From Actinomycetota bacterium (lineage in GTDB: Bacteria > Zhuqueibacterota > Zhuqueibacteria > Residuimicrobiales > Krinioviventaceae), in assembly GCA_011682565.1 (NCBI GenBank), contig JAACEJ010000229.1, forward strand, positions 1 through 6,297: a DNA stretch of 6,297 nucleotides, read 5' to 3'. The number at the start of each line of letters is the position of its first letter. Within the stretch, counting starts at the first letter, position 1. The notes under the pieces were generated by a model, which searched no databases, was not told where the DNA came from, and worked only from the letters and a program-made list of their open reading frames with translations. The translations under genes and the position numbers were made by a program. Below are positions 1 through 6,297 of this stretch, one piece after another.

Positions 1-80
1 AGGAGCGGAGCGACGAAGCGATCTTTATAAAACAGCACGTTAGTCGACATCCAGATTGCTTCGCTTCGCTCGCAATGACA
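1..80. repeat. Imperfect inverted repeat, REP/MITE-like, truncated at the left edge
   Basis: Two arms face each other. The left arm (1-24) contains GAGCGGAGCGACGAAGCGATCT. The right arm (53-80), read on the minus strand, is TGTCATTGCGAG followed by CGAAGCGAAGCAATCT. The arms match except for two substitutions and a three-base CGA insertion in the left arm. A 28-base spacer (25-52) separates them. The left arm lacks the expected outer TCATTGCG, so the element probably continues beyond the window. Sequences of this 'TCATTGCGAGCGAAGCGAAGCAATCT' kind are known as high-copy dispersed palindromes in intergenic DNA of several unrelated bacteria. There is no ORF in it, so it is non-autonomous. Its copy number here cannot be judged. 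Confidence 0.7.
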
Positions 81-100
81 TTTTGGGACTTTTTGCGAGC
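68..100. repeat. 8-bp perfect inverted repeat overlapping the end of the dispersed repeat
   Basis: GCTCGCAA (68-75) is the exact reverse complement of TTGCGAGC (93-100), leaving a 17-base loop. It overlaps the right arm of the larger repeat, so the right half could pair in two alternative ways. No T-run follows the stem directly, so I do not call it an intrinsic terminator. It may be part of the same mobile repeat or a transcript-end hairpin for a gene left of the window. Confidence 0.45.
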
Positions 101-119
101 AACTCATTCATGGGAATGA

Positions 120-148
120 TTATCAGATTAGGCGTATTCTAATAAAAT
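120..148 (+). promoter_or_regulatory. Weak sigma70-like promoter candidate for the citDE-citF pair
   Basis: TTATCA (120-125, four of six consensus bases) and TAAAAT (143-148, five of six) are 17 bases apart. Transcription would start near 155, giving a leader of roughly 110 bases. A 6-bp stem with a 4-base loop (TCATTC 104-109, GAATGA 114-119) abuts the -35 box and could be an operator. The surroundings are AT-rich, where chance matches are common. Confidence 0.27.
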
Positions 149-154
149 TAAATC

Positions 155-195
155 AAAAAGCAAAGCGGTTTTTTATCAAGTAAGAGTTGCTTTTT
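155..195 (+). other. 9-bp inverted repeat in the presumed citDE leader
   Basis: AAAAAGCAA (155-163) and TTGCTTTTT (187-195) are exact reverse complements separated by 23 bases. If the candidate promoter just upstream is right, the repeat lies at the 5' end of the messenger. It is A/T rich and therefore weak as an RNA hairpin. It could equally be chance. I see no conserved riboswitch pattern in 100-264. Confidence 0.25.
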
Positions 196-264
196 AAAAA
201 GGGATTTGATAAGTTTGAAAGCTAACTCGCCTGTTGGTTTGTTCAAGTATTGAAAGGCGCTCTA

Positions 265-1533
265 ATGAAATTTGATTTTGATGACAATGAATTGAAAAAA
301 AATGAGGAAATTTTTCTCGATTTTGCCGTGTCGGGAAGGGACCAAAAGGGCGATCTTCTTGTCGAAGGGGAACGGCGGCAAAAGGGTGGAGTGAGTATTG
401 AAATTGCAAGTTCCGTCAAAGCCATGTTTGGTGCGCGCATCGAGGATGTTGTGCACCAATCGCTGCAAATGTTGAACGCAGAGAATGTACATTTCAGAAT
501 CAAGGATAACGGTGCCCTGGATCATGTAATCATGGCGCGGGTAGAGGCCGTAGCGCGGCAGTTATGGGCGATTCCTGAGCCGGGCGTTTTGCCGCAGGTA
601 CGGGCGGGAATTTCGTCGTCGGCAAAAGACAGGCCGCGCCGTACACGTTTGTACCTTCCCGGGAATAATCCCGATATAATGCTCAATGCCGGCCTGTTTG
701 GCGCGGATTGTATTATTCTTGATCTTGAAGATTCCGTAGCGCAAAACGACAAATGGCCTGCGCGCATCCTGGTGAGAAATTCTTTACTTGCGGTTGATTT
801 TGGTTCTTCAGAAAAAATAGTCCGCGTCAATCCCCTTCCCACAACAAATTTTGCCATCGATCTGGAACTTGTTGTTCCTGCTGCACCGGATGTGCTTTTA
901 ATCCCAAAGTGTGAAAGTGCAGGGGATTTGCAGGCGGTCGAGCAAATGCTTGCCTTTTATGAAAAACGTGCTGAGCTAACAAATGAAATTATGTTAATGC
1001 CGCTGATAGAAACTGCCCAAGGTGTTTTGAATGCTGCGGAAATTGCAGCGGCAAGCGAGAGAAATGTGGCATTGTGTTTTGGCGCAGAAGATTTTACCGC
1101 CGATATTGGCGCGGAAAGAACTCCGGAAGGCAAAGAAAGCTTTGTCGCCAGGAATCTGATTTTACTGGCGGCAAAAGCGGCAGGGTTGCAAGCGCTCGAC
1201 ACTGTTTATTCTGATGTCGAAGACACGGATGGGTTGACGGCAAGCACGCGTGAGGCAATGGCCCTCGGCTTTGACGGCAAGGGCGTCATCCATCCCGGGC
1301 AGATCGAACCCATTCATCGGGTCTTTGCACCCACGCAGCAACAGGTTGATTATGCCAGGAAGCTCGTTGCAGCCATTGAGGAGGCAGAGGAAAAAGGAAT
1401 GGGTGTGGCAACTTTGGGAACAAAAATGATCGATGCACCGGTTGTAGTGAGGGCGAGACGGATATTGACCCTTGCTGAAGGTGATGCATTTAAAAGCCTC
1501 CCGCAGGTTACGCGGGAAAATAAAGATGAGTAA
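265..1533 (+). CDS. Fused citrate lyase acyl-carrier (CitD-like) and beta/lyase (CitE-like) protein
   Basis: A two-domain protein of 422 residues. Residues 16-101 match CitD, the gamma acyl-carrier subunit: see the SSV..MFGARIEDVV stretch and the DNGALD...ARVEA block. Residues 102-124 are a linker rich in P, G, S and charged residues. From 126 to about 410 it is CitE, an HpcH/HpaI-type TIM barrel: RLYLPGNN, LDLEDSV (153-158 region), Arg187 in VRVN, Glu249 in PLIET and Asp276 in GAED (expected Mg ligands), then GFDGKGVIHPGQI (335-347). CitE cleaves the (3S)-citryl thioester to oxaloacetate and an acetyl thioester. The lyase residues look intact. In the carrier domain the serine that holds the prosthetic group (Ser14 in enterobacterial CitD) is replaced by Lys28. 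Start choice: ATG at 265 has GAAAGG (252-257) seven bases upstream; an in-frame TTG at 250 would add five residues and is less likely. citF follows after 33 bases. Citramalate lyase beta is the main alternative for the substrate. Confidence 0.85.
   Translation: MKFDFDDNELKKNEEIFLDFAVSGRDQKGDLLVEGERRQKGGVSIEIASSVKAMFGARIEDVVHQSLQMLNAENVHFRIKDNGALDHVIMARVEAVARQLWAIPEPGVLPQVRAGISSSAKDRPRRTRLYLPGNNPDIMLNAGLFGADCIILDLEDSVAQNDKWPARILVRNSLLAVDFGSSEKIVRVNPLPTTNFAIDLELVVPAAPDVLLIPKCESAGDLQAVEQMLAFYEKRAELTNEIMLMPLIETAQGVLNAAEIAAASERNVALCFGAEDFTADIGAERTPEGKESFVARNLILLAAKAAGLQALDTVYSDVEDTDGLTASTREAMALGFDGKGVIHPGQIEPIHRVFAPTQQQVDYARKLVAAIEEAEEKGMGVATLGTKMIDAPVVVRARRILTLAEGDAFKSLPQVTRENKDE
310..567 (+). 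other. CitD-like domain with the prosthetic-group serine replaced by lysine
   Basis: From the A-V-S-G at residues 21-24 to the A-S-S-V block, 31 residues align gaplessly with enterobacterial CitD. The classical G-T-L-E-S is here G-R-D-Q-K, with Lys28 encoded by AAG at 346-348. Lysine cannot carry the phosphodiester-linked phosphoribosyl-dephospho-CoA group. The rest of the domain is well conserved, so the fold appears retained. The nearest serine, Ser23, sits five positions earlier, where CitD has alanine. The alignment is from memory of the E. coli and Klebsiella proteins. Confidence 0.75.
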
Positions 1534-1566
1534 CTCGTTTATTAGTGTGTAAGTAAAAGGAATAAT

Positions 1567-3117
1567 ATGGAATTCGTTAAAAATGCTCTTGGCCGTTTGG
1601 TGCCGACTGAAATAAACGGCCGGAAATTAAAACCATTCATGGGCGCCCATGCGGATCAGGGTGGCGGCGAAAAGTACGGCGGTAAAGTCGCGGCAGCAGC
1701 AAAGTTTAACAACAAGCTTTTGGATAATCTCGATGCCGCAATAGACGCCTGCGAAATCAGGGATGGAATGACTGTTTCTTTCCATCATCATCTCCGCAAT
1801 GGGGATTTTCTCATTAATTTGGTGGTGGAGAAACTGGCACAACGCGGCCTGAAGAATCTTGTGCTTGCGCCATCTGCTTTGTTCCCTGTTCACGAAAAAC
1901 TGGTCGAATATATTGCCGACGGTGTGATTGCAAACATCGAAGGTTCGATGAACGGTCCGGTGGGGCGGGCGTGTTCCCGGGGAGAATTAAAAGGCACGGC
2001 CGTTTTGCGTTCCCATGGCGGTCGTTACCGCGCTATTCAGGATGGCGATTTACATATCGACGTCGCATTTATCGCAGCCCCTTGTGCCGATCCACACGGA
2101 AATGCCAATGGCGTAAACGGTAAATCCGCTTGCGGACCATTGGGCTTTGCCCTGGCCGATTCTTTGTGGGCAGATAAAGTTGTCATTGTTACCGATCACC
2201 TCGTTTCCTTCCCTTGCCATCCCTGGAGCATCGAGGGCGGCAATGTCGATTATGTTGTTCAGGTAGAATCGATCGGAGATGCTGCGCAAATTGTTTCCGG
2301 AACGACGCGCATCACACGCAGTCCGACGCGGTTGTTAATCGCCAAATACGCTGCTCAATTTATCGCGGACAGCGGCATTATGAGAGAACCTCATTTTTCT
2401 TTTCAGGCCGGAGCCGGAGGCGTATCCCTCGCATTTGTAAAATATATGAGCGATTTAATGCGTGAAGAGAAAGTTACTGCTGATTTTATTCGCGGCGGCT
2501 CGACAAAATATATGGTTGATATGCTCAAAAACGGACTGTCGAAATTTATTCTCGACGGACAGAGTTTCGATCTTGATGGCGTTCGTTCTCTTCGCGACAA
2601 TCCCGCCCATATCGAAACGAATCCCTTTGTTTCTTACAATTATCATACAAAAGGATGTTTCGCGCAAATGGTTCAAGTGGCTGTGCTTGGTGCAACGGAA
2701 ATAGATGTGAATTTCAACGTCAATGTGAATACCCATTCCGACGGGTGGTTGCTGCACGGCATTGGCGGTTTCGCCGATGCAGCCGATGCCCATGTTACGA
2801 TGATCACCGCGCCGCTGGTGCGTAATCGCCTGCCGATTATTGTCGATGAGGTAACGACTGTTACAACGCCGGGAGAAACAGTAGATGTGATTGTTACAGA
2901 GCGGGGAATCGCAATAAATCCGGAAAGAGATGATCTTTTGCAAAGAATGAAAGGCAGCCGTCTTCCTATAAAAACAATCGAAGAGTTGCACGACATTGCC
3001 ATCAATATAACCGGTGTTCCGCAAAAACCCGGATTTGGTGAGCGTGTTGTTGCATTGATTGAATATCGTGACGGTACAATTATCGACGTGGTGCGGCAGC
3101 TTTTACGGCAGGATTAG
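1567..3117 (+). CDS. citF: Citrate lyase alpha subunit, citrate CoA/ACP-transferase
   Basis: The 516-residue product has the usual CitF length and is similar from end to end. CitF (EC 2.8.3.10 activity) is a family II CoA transferase. It swaps the acetyl group on the carrier thioester for citrate, making the citryl thioester that CitE cleaves. Landmarks are DGMTVSFHHHLRNGD (66-80), SHGGR (149-153), IDVAFIAAPCADPHGNANG (164-182), VNFNVN (381-386), GIGGFADAA (398-406), TTPGETVDVIVTERGIAI (433-450) and YRDGTIIDVV (500-509). I see no truncation or missing block. AAAGG (1556-1560) lies six bases before the ATG. The 33-base gap from the upstream citDE fusion implies one transcript, and the order D-E-F is that of classical cit operons. 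The product should be cytosolic and act in a complex with the fusion protein. Citramalate lyase alpha is homologous and cannot be excluded. No clear terminator follows. Confidence 0.93.
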   Translation: MEFVKNALGRLVPTEINGRKLKPFMGAHADQGGGEKYGGKVAAAAKFNNKLLDNLDAAIDACEIRDGMTVSFHHHLRNGDFLINLVVEKLAQRGLKNLVLAPSALFPVHEKLVEYIADGVIANIEGSMNGPVGRACSRGELKGTAVLRSHGGRYRAIQDGDLHIDVAFIAAPCADPHGNANGVNGKSACGPLGFALADSLWADKVVIVTDHLVSFPCHPWSIEGGNVDYVVQVESIGDAAQIVSGTTRITRSPTRLLIAKYAAQFIADSGIMREPHFSFQAGAGGVSLAFVKYMSDLMREEKVTADFIRGGSTKYMVDMLKNGLSKFILDGQSFDLDGVRSLRDNPAHIETNPFVSYNYHTKGCFAQMVQVAVLGATEIDVNFNVNVNTHSDGWLLHGIGGFADAADAHVTMITAPLVRNRLPIIVDEVTTVTTPGETVDVIVTERGIAINPERDDLLQRMKGSRLPIKTIEELHDIAINITGVPQKPGFGERVVALIEYRDGTIIDVVRQLLRQD

Positions 3118-3126
3118 AATTTTTAA

Positions 3127-3155
3127 TTGACTTTTATAGTTAAAAAAATTATATT
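3127..3155 (+). promoter_or_regulatory. Near-consensus sigma70-type promoter for secD-secF
   Basis: TTGACT (3127-3132) matches the -35 consensus at five of six bases. TATATT (3150-3155) matches the -10 consensus at five of six. The spacer is exactly 17 bases. Transcription would begin near 3162, leaving a short leader of about 40 bases. The site lies entirely in the 85-base gap after citF, which supports separate expression of secDF from the citrate lyase genes. No terminator was seen between citF and this promoter, so read-through is possible. Confidence 0.6.
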
Positions 3156-3185
3156 TATCGGTTGTCTTTTTCACGAAAAATTTCC

Positions 3186-3192
3186 GAGGAGG
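3186..3192 (+). promoter_or_regulatory. Strong Shine-Dalgarno site of secD
   Basis: GAGGAGG stands ten bases before the ATG at 3203. It is the best anti-Shine-Dalgarno match in the window and fixes the secD start. It also argues against an organism that has largely lost Shine-Dalgarno use, as many Bacteroidetes have. Confidence 0.75.
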
Positions 3193-3202
3193 ATTTATTT
3201 AA

Positions 3203-5266
3203 ATGCCGCGTAATCAATTACTAAAAGTGGTTTTTGTTCTGGTGCTGATTGTCGGGTCGATTTTTTCACTCTATCCCACTTTTCAACTGGGAGGAATGCA
3301 GAAAAATGAGGCCTCTCTGGTCAGCCAAATTATGAAATTAACGGGTTTGACTAAAACAGATATCGAGGTGGGCTTAACAGAAGGAACATTGGAATCCAAA
3401 GTGCGGAATCATGTTTCTAAGGATAGTCTCGATGATGCCCTGCAAGTGGCTGGCAATTTGATAAAGTTGAACACTAAAATCATCAAAGTTGAAGGAAAGG
3501 CGATTCGGCGGGGTCTGGATTTACAGGGAGGAACTTATCTCGTCTATGAAGTCGACGTGCCGCAGCTTTTAAATGATTTAGCCAAGAATAAAGATGAACG
3601 ATTAACAGATATTATTAAAGCAACGCAAAAGCAAACCGATAAATCGGGCAATGATTTTCTCGATGTTTTGCAGGAAAATTTTCGTAACCGCAATGTTCGC
3701 CTTAACCGCTATTTTGGCCGCAAGGGTGAAACGGATGATGATATTATCAAAGAATTGCAAAAAGCGTCGGAAGATGCCATTGACAGGACGATTGCTATTC
3801 TTCGCAACCGAGTCGATCAATTTGGTGTTTCGGAACCCTCGATCACAAAACAAGGGACGCGGCGAATTGTTATTGAACTGGCGGGAATTCAAAACATACA
3901 GCGGGCGAAAAAAATTATTGGTACGACCGCATTGTTAGAATTTAAGCTCGTCCGTGATTCTGAAATGGTGTGGTCGATTCTGAATGATATCGACCGCGTT
4001 ATGCGTCTGAAGCGCAGGGGGCAGCAGCCTGCAAAAGAGGATACGACAAAAGTTGCAAAAGCCGATACGACCCAATTTAAGGAAGGGAAAAAAGCTGAAA
4101 ATAAAACAGTGAGTTTGAGTGATTTGTTTGGTGGGGACACCACACAAACAAAAGCGGGCAAGGACACATCGCTGCTCGTTGATCAGAATACGTTCAATGA
4201 AAAACCATTCACATCGCTTTTACGGCAAGTTACCGGCAAGTATTCCAATGTTATTTCAGTTCCCGTCCAGAATGTTGCTGCGGTTAAAAGAATTTTACAA
4301 CTCCCCAAAGTGCGTCAGGTTATTCCGAATGATTCTGAATTTCTGTGGAGAATAAAGCCGGTCGTTGTAGGCGAAAATTCGTATCAGCAGCTTTACCTGG
4401 TAAAAAAGGAACCTGAACTTTTAGGGTCCACTTTGACGGATGCAAAAGTGCAGATTTCCGGCGGCGCTCAAAGCCTCAACGCCGGTGCTGCGGTTGTGAA
4501 TTTTCAACTAAACAGCGAAGGAACAAAAACTTTTGCCAAAGTCACGGGGATGAACGTTGGAAAGCAATTGGCCATCGTGCTCGATCATCGCATTGCAATG
4601 GCGCCAAATATCAAGGGTAAAATTCCATCAGGAAGCGGTCAAATCGAAGGCATGAGTTCGATTGATGAAGCGAAAGATTTGGCCCTGGTTTTGCGCGCCG
4701 GTGCGTTACCTGCCCCGGTTTATGCAATCACTGAAAATACCGTCGGGCCGTCATTGGGACATGACTCGATCCAGAAAGGACAAAAATCAGCGATAATCGG
4801 TCTTTTACTTGTTGTTTTCTTTATGATTCTTTATTATCGTGTTTCCGGTATCATAGCCGATTTCGCTTTGCTTTTGAATATTATTTTTATCCTTGCCTTT
4901 ATGGCGGGATTTCATGCAACCCTTACTCTGCCGGGTATTGCAGGAATTATTCTAACCGTTGGTATGGCTGTCGATGCAAACGTGCTGATTTTTGAACGTA
5001 TTCGTGAGGAACTGCGTACCGGCAAGACGATTCGCGCTTCTATCGACAGCGGATATGGCCGTGCTTTTAAAACCATCCTCGATGCCAATGTAACAACACT
5101 CATCACCGCGGTTGTGCTGTACAGTTTCGGAACCGGCCCGATCAAGGGTTTTGCTTTAACGCTTTCCATAGGTATTATTGCAAGTATGTTTACAGCCATT
5201 TTTGTTACACGGCTCATTTTTAACATGATCACATCCAGAGTTGCACTGAAAAAATTAAGTATTTGA
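3203..5266 (+). CDS. secD: Protein translocase subunit SecD
   Basis: SecD pairs with SecF in the inner membrane and uses the proton gradient to help SecYEG/SecA pull proteins out on the periplasmic side. At 687 residues it is somewhat longer than the roughly 500-620 common for SecD. Membrane segment 1 is residues 7-24. The periplasmic part includes RRGLDLQGGTYL (102-113), the family's conserved strand, and the P1 base block ILRNRVDQFGVSEP (199-212). The variable head region (about 271-400) begins with a Lys/Thr/Asp-rich stretch. The second half of P1 resumes at LTDAKVQISGG (411-421). Five C-terminal membrane segments span about 529-675. GMAVDANVLIFERIREE (587-603) is the segment-4 motif, and Asp591 corresponds to the proton-pathway aspartate (Asp519 in E. 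coli). All key motifs are present. secF follows after 42 bases. The gene is preceded by citF and not by yajC, its common partner. Confidence 0.96.
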   Translation: MPRNQLLKVVFVLVLIVGSIFSLYPTFQLGGMQKNEASLVSQIMKLTGLTKTDIEVGLTEGTLESKVRNHVSKDSLDDALQVAGNLIKLNTKIIKVEGKAIRRGLDLQGGTYLVYEVDVPQLLNDLAKNKDERLTDIIKATQKQTDKSGNDFLDVLQENFRNRNVRLNRYFGRKGETDDDIIKELQKASEDAIDRTIAILRNRVDQFGVSEPSITKQGTRRIVIELAGIQNIQRAKKIIGTTALLEFKLVRDSEMVWSILNDIDRVMRLKRRGQQPAKEDTTKVAKADTTQFKEGKKAENKTVSLSDLFGGDTTQTKAGKDTSLLVDQNTFNEKPFTSLLRQVTGKYSNVISVPVQNVAAVKRILQLPKVRQVIPNDSEFLWRIKPVVVGENSYQQLYLVKKEPELLGSTLTDAKVQISGGAQSLNAGAAVVNFQLNSEGTKTFAKVTGMNVGKQLAIVLDHRIAMAPNIKGKIPSGSGQIEGMSSIDEAKDLALVLRAGALPAPVYAITENTVGPSLGHDSIQKGQKSAIIGLLLVVFFMILYYRVSGIIADFALLLNIIFILAFMAGFHATLTLPGIAGIILTVGMAVDANVLIFERIREELRTGKTIRASIDSGYGRAFKTILDANVTTLITAVVLYSFGTGPIKGFALTLSIGIIASMFTAIFVTRLIFNMITSRVALKKLSI
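4013..4171 (+). other. Low-complexity Lys/Thr/Asp segment in the SecD periplasmic head
   Basis: Residues 271-323 of SecD lack a folded-domain pattern and repeat a DTT/DTS motif: EDTTK, ADTTQ, GDTTQ and KDTS. The segment separates the conserved ALLEFKLV strand from the part of the head that resumes near 333. It is probably a flexible extracytoplasmic linker. It stays in frame and has the same base use as its surroundings, so an assembly error is unlikely. Confidence 0.6.
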
Positions 5267-5308
5267 TGTTTAGAATTCACTCTACTTGTCTTAGGAGACG
5301 GATTTAGA

Positions 5309-6241
5309 ATGCAGTTTTTTAAAGATACTCATTGGGCCATAATGGCAAAGCGTAAGTTTGCTTACATGTTTTCCGGGTCACTTATTTTAATTGGAATTAT
5401 TTCACTCATTGCCCACGACGGACCCAAATACGGGATTGATTTCACGGGCGGGACGTCGCTGGAAATAAAGTTCGAAAAGCAAATAGGCGCGGCGGATATT
5501 CGTAGTTCCCTCAACAAAATTGGCTTTGGAAATGCGGAAATTAAAAGAATCGGGTTGCCGGAAGAACATCAATTCATTGTTCGCGTGGAGCAGATGGGAG
5601 AGGGGGCTGATGCTGCCACAATCATGGAAGGTCAGCTCACAAAAGATTATCCCGATAATAAATATGATGTTCGTTCTGCTGTGGAAATCGGGCCAAAAAT
5701 CGGAGGTGAATTGCGGCGTTCCGCTGTTATCGCCATCCTCGTTTCTCTGCTCGGAATTTTAATTTATGTCAGTGCCCGCTTTGAATTCAAGTTTGCAATT
5801 GGTGCTGTTGTCGCATTATTCCATGATGTTATGATTACTCTCGGTATATTTTCTCTTCTTAATTTGGAAATATCACTTGCTGTCGTTGCCGCATTTTTGA
5901 CGATCGTTGGTTATTCTTTAAATGATACGATTGTAGTCTATGACAGAATCCGGGAAAATGCTAAAATCATACGCCGCGATTCTGCTGAAAATATTATGAA
6001 CATCAGTATTAACCAGACATTGAGTCGGACGATTATCACTTCTTTTACAACGCTGATTGTTGTTTTTGTTTTATATCTTATCGGCGGTGAAGTGATTCAC
6101 GACTTTTCATTTGCTCTGATCGTTGGTGTCGTCATTGGGACTTATTCTTCAATCTTTGTCGCCAGTCCTGTTGTTCTGGAATGGTCCAAAAGAACGGCTT
6201 CAAAAAAAGGTCAGGTACTGTTGATGCATTCAACAAGATAA
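5309..6241 (+). CDS. secF: Protein translocase subunit SecF
   Basis: SecF is the membrane partner of SecD. The product has 310 residues, normal for the family. Membrane segment 1 is about 18-35, followed by the signature YGIDFTGGTSLEI (41-53). A short periplasmic P4 domain runs to about 135, ending in VEIGPKIGGELRR (125-137). Five further membrane segments span about 138-290. GYSLNDTIVVYDRIREN (201-217) is the segment-4 motif, with Asp206. Arg240 in QTLSRTIITS is the conserved arginine counterpart of E. coli Arg247, needed for proton-coupled function. The start is the ATG at 5309 with AGGAG at 5293-5297, eleven bases upstream. The 42-base gap after secD implies co-transcription and balanced production. 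The C-terminal tail after the last membrane segment is short and basic. Nothing is missing or broken. Confidence 0.96.
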   Translation: MQFFKDTHWAIMAKRKFAYMFSGSLILIGIISLIAHDGPKYGIDFTGGTSLEIKFEKQIGAADIRSSLNKIGFGNAEIKRIGLPEEHQFIVRVEQMGEGADAATIMEGQLTKDYPDNKYDVRSAVEIGPKIGGELRRSAVIAILVSLLGILIYVSARFEFKFAIGAVVALFHDVMITLGIFSLLNLEISLAVVAAFLTIVGYSLNDTIVVYDRIRENAKIIRRDSAENIMNISINQTLSRTIITSFTTLIVVFVLYLIGGEVIHDFSFALIVGVVIGTYSSIFVASPVVLEWSKRTASKKGQVLLMHSTR

Positions 6242-6277
6242 TCCCTGAGCCTATATTTTTAATTGAGGAAGAGCGAT

Positions 6278-6297
6278 ATGAAGATCAAACAGATTGA
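6278..6297 (+). CDS. Start of an unidentified gene, cut by the right edge
   Basis: An ATG at 6278 opens a frame reading M-K-I-K-Q-I and then an incomplete GA codon (Asp or Glu). GAGGA (6265-6269) lies eight bases upstream, a convincing ribosome-binding site. The gap from the secF stop is 36 bases on the same strand with no terminator, so the gene is probably in the secDF transcript. Six residues are too few to name a product. Confidence 0.5.

Noticed and set aside
68..100. Intrinsic terminator for a gene left of the window
   Set aside because: The 8-bp stem is real, but the loop is 17 bases and AACTCATT follows in place of a T-tract.
250..264. TTG at 250 as the start of the citDE fusion
   Set aside because: No suitable Shine-Dalgarno site lies before it. 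The ATG at 265 has GAAAGG seven bases upstream, and the five extra residues have no counterpart in CitD.
2455..3024. A 189-residue open frame on the minus strand inside citF
   Set aside because: It lies antisense within a clearly conserved CitF reading frame and shows no recognisable family motif. Its composition is that of a shadow frame.
3167..3180. TTTTTC/GAAAAA inverted repeat as a terminator after citF
   Set aside because: The loop is only two bases, the stem is almost all A/T, no T-run follows, and it lies downstream of the secD promoter candidate.
4912..5280. A 122-residue minus-strand open frame across the end of secD
   Set aside because: It is antisense to the conserved SecD membrane segments, and its hydrophobic look is the complement of those codons.
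1..6297. CRISPR array, tRNA, rRNA, insertion sequence or toxin-antitoxin pair
   Set aside because: No regularly spaced direct repeats, RNA-gene sequences, transposase motifs or small paired frames with plausible ribosome-binding sites were seen. The only repeat element is at the left edge.

Overview
The window carries two unrelated, complete two-gene blocks on the + strand, plus a repeat-bearing leader on the left and the first codons of another gene on the right. All genes read left to right. Base composition is moderate, with AT-rich spacers. SecD and SecF are separate proteins, not one SecDF polypeptide as in typical Bacteroidetes, and SecD has a large hydrophilic insert. The ribosome-binding sites are good Shine-Dalgarno matches. 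This suggests a Gram-negative-type bacterium, perhaps from an uncultured FCB-like or neighbouring phylum. That placement is inference; no rRNA or other marker is present.

Region 1 (1-264) is non-coding. It holds an imperfect inverted repeat of the dispersed 'GCGAGCGAAGCGAAGCAATCT' type, cut by the left edge, several smaller inverted repeats and a weak promoter candidate.

Region 2 (265-3117) is a citrate lyase-type pair. The first gene fuses a CitD-like acyl-carrier domain to a CitE-like lyase domain; the second is a full-length CitF. In classical citrate lyase, CitF transfers citrate onto the CitD-bound prosthetic group and CitE cleaves the citryl thioester to oxaloacetate and an acetyl thioester. 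Here the CitD domain aligns without gaps to the classical protein over the modification region, but has lysine where the prosthetic group-bearing serine should be. No citC, citX or citG is visible. The most interesting reading is a lyase that has dropped its covalent cofactor and works on free CoA thioesters, keeping the carrier domain as a structural part.

Region 3 (3118-6241) is secD-secF, behind a near-consensus sigma70-type promoter and a strong ribosome-binding site. These proteins form the proton-driven accessory complex of the Sec translocon. Region 4 (6242-6297) holds a ribosome-binding site and the start of a further gene, probably co-transcribed.
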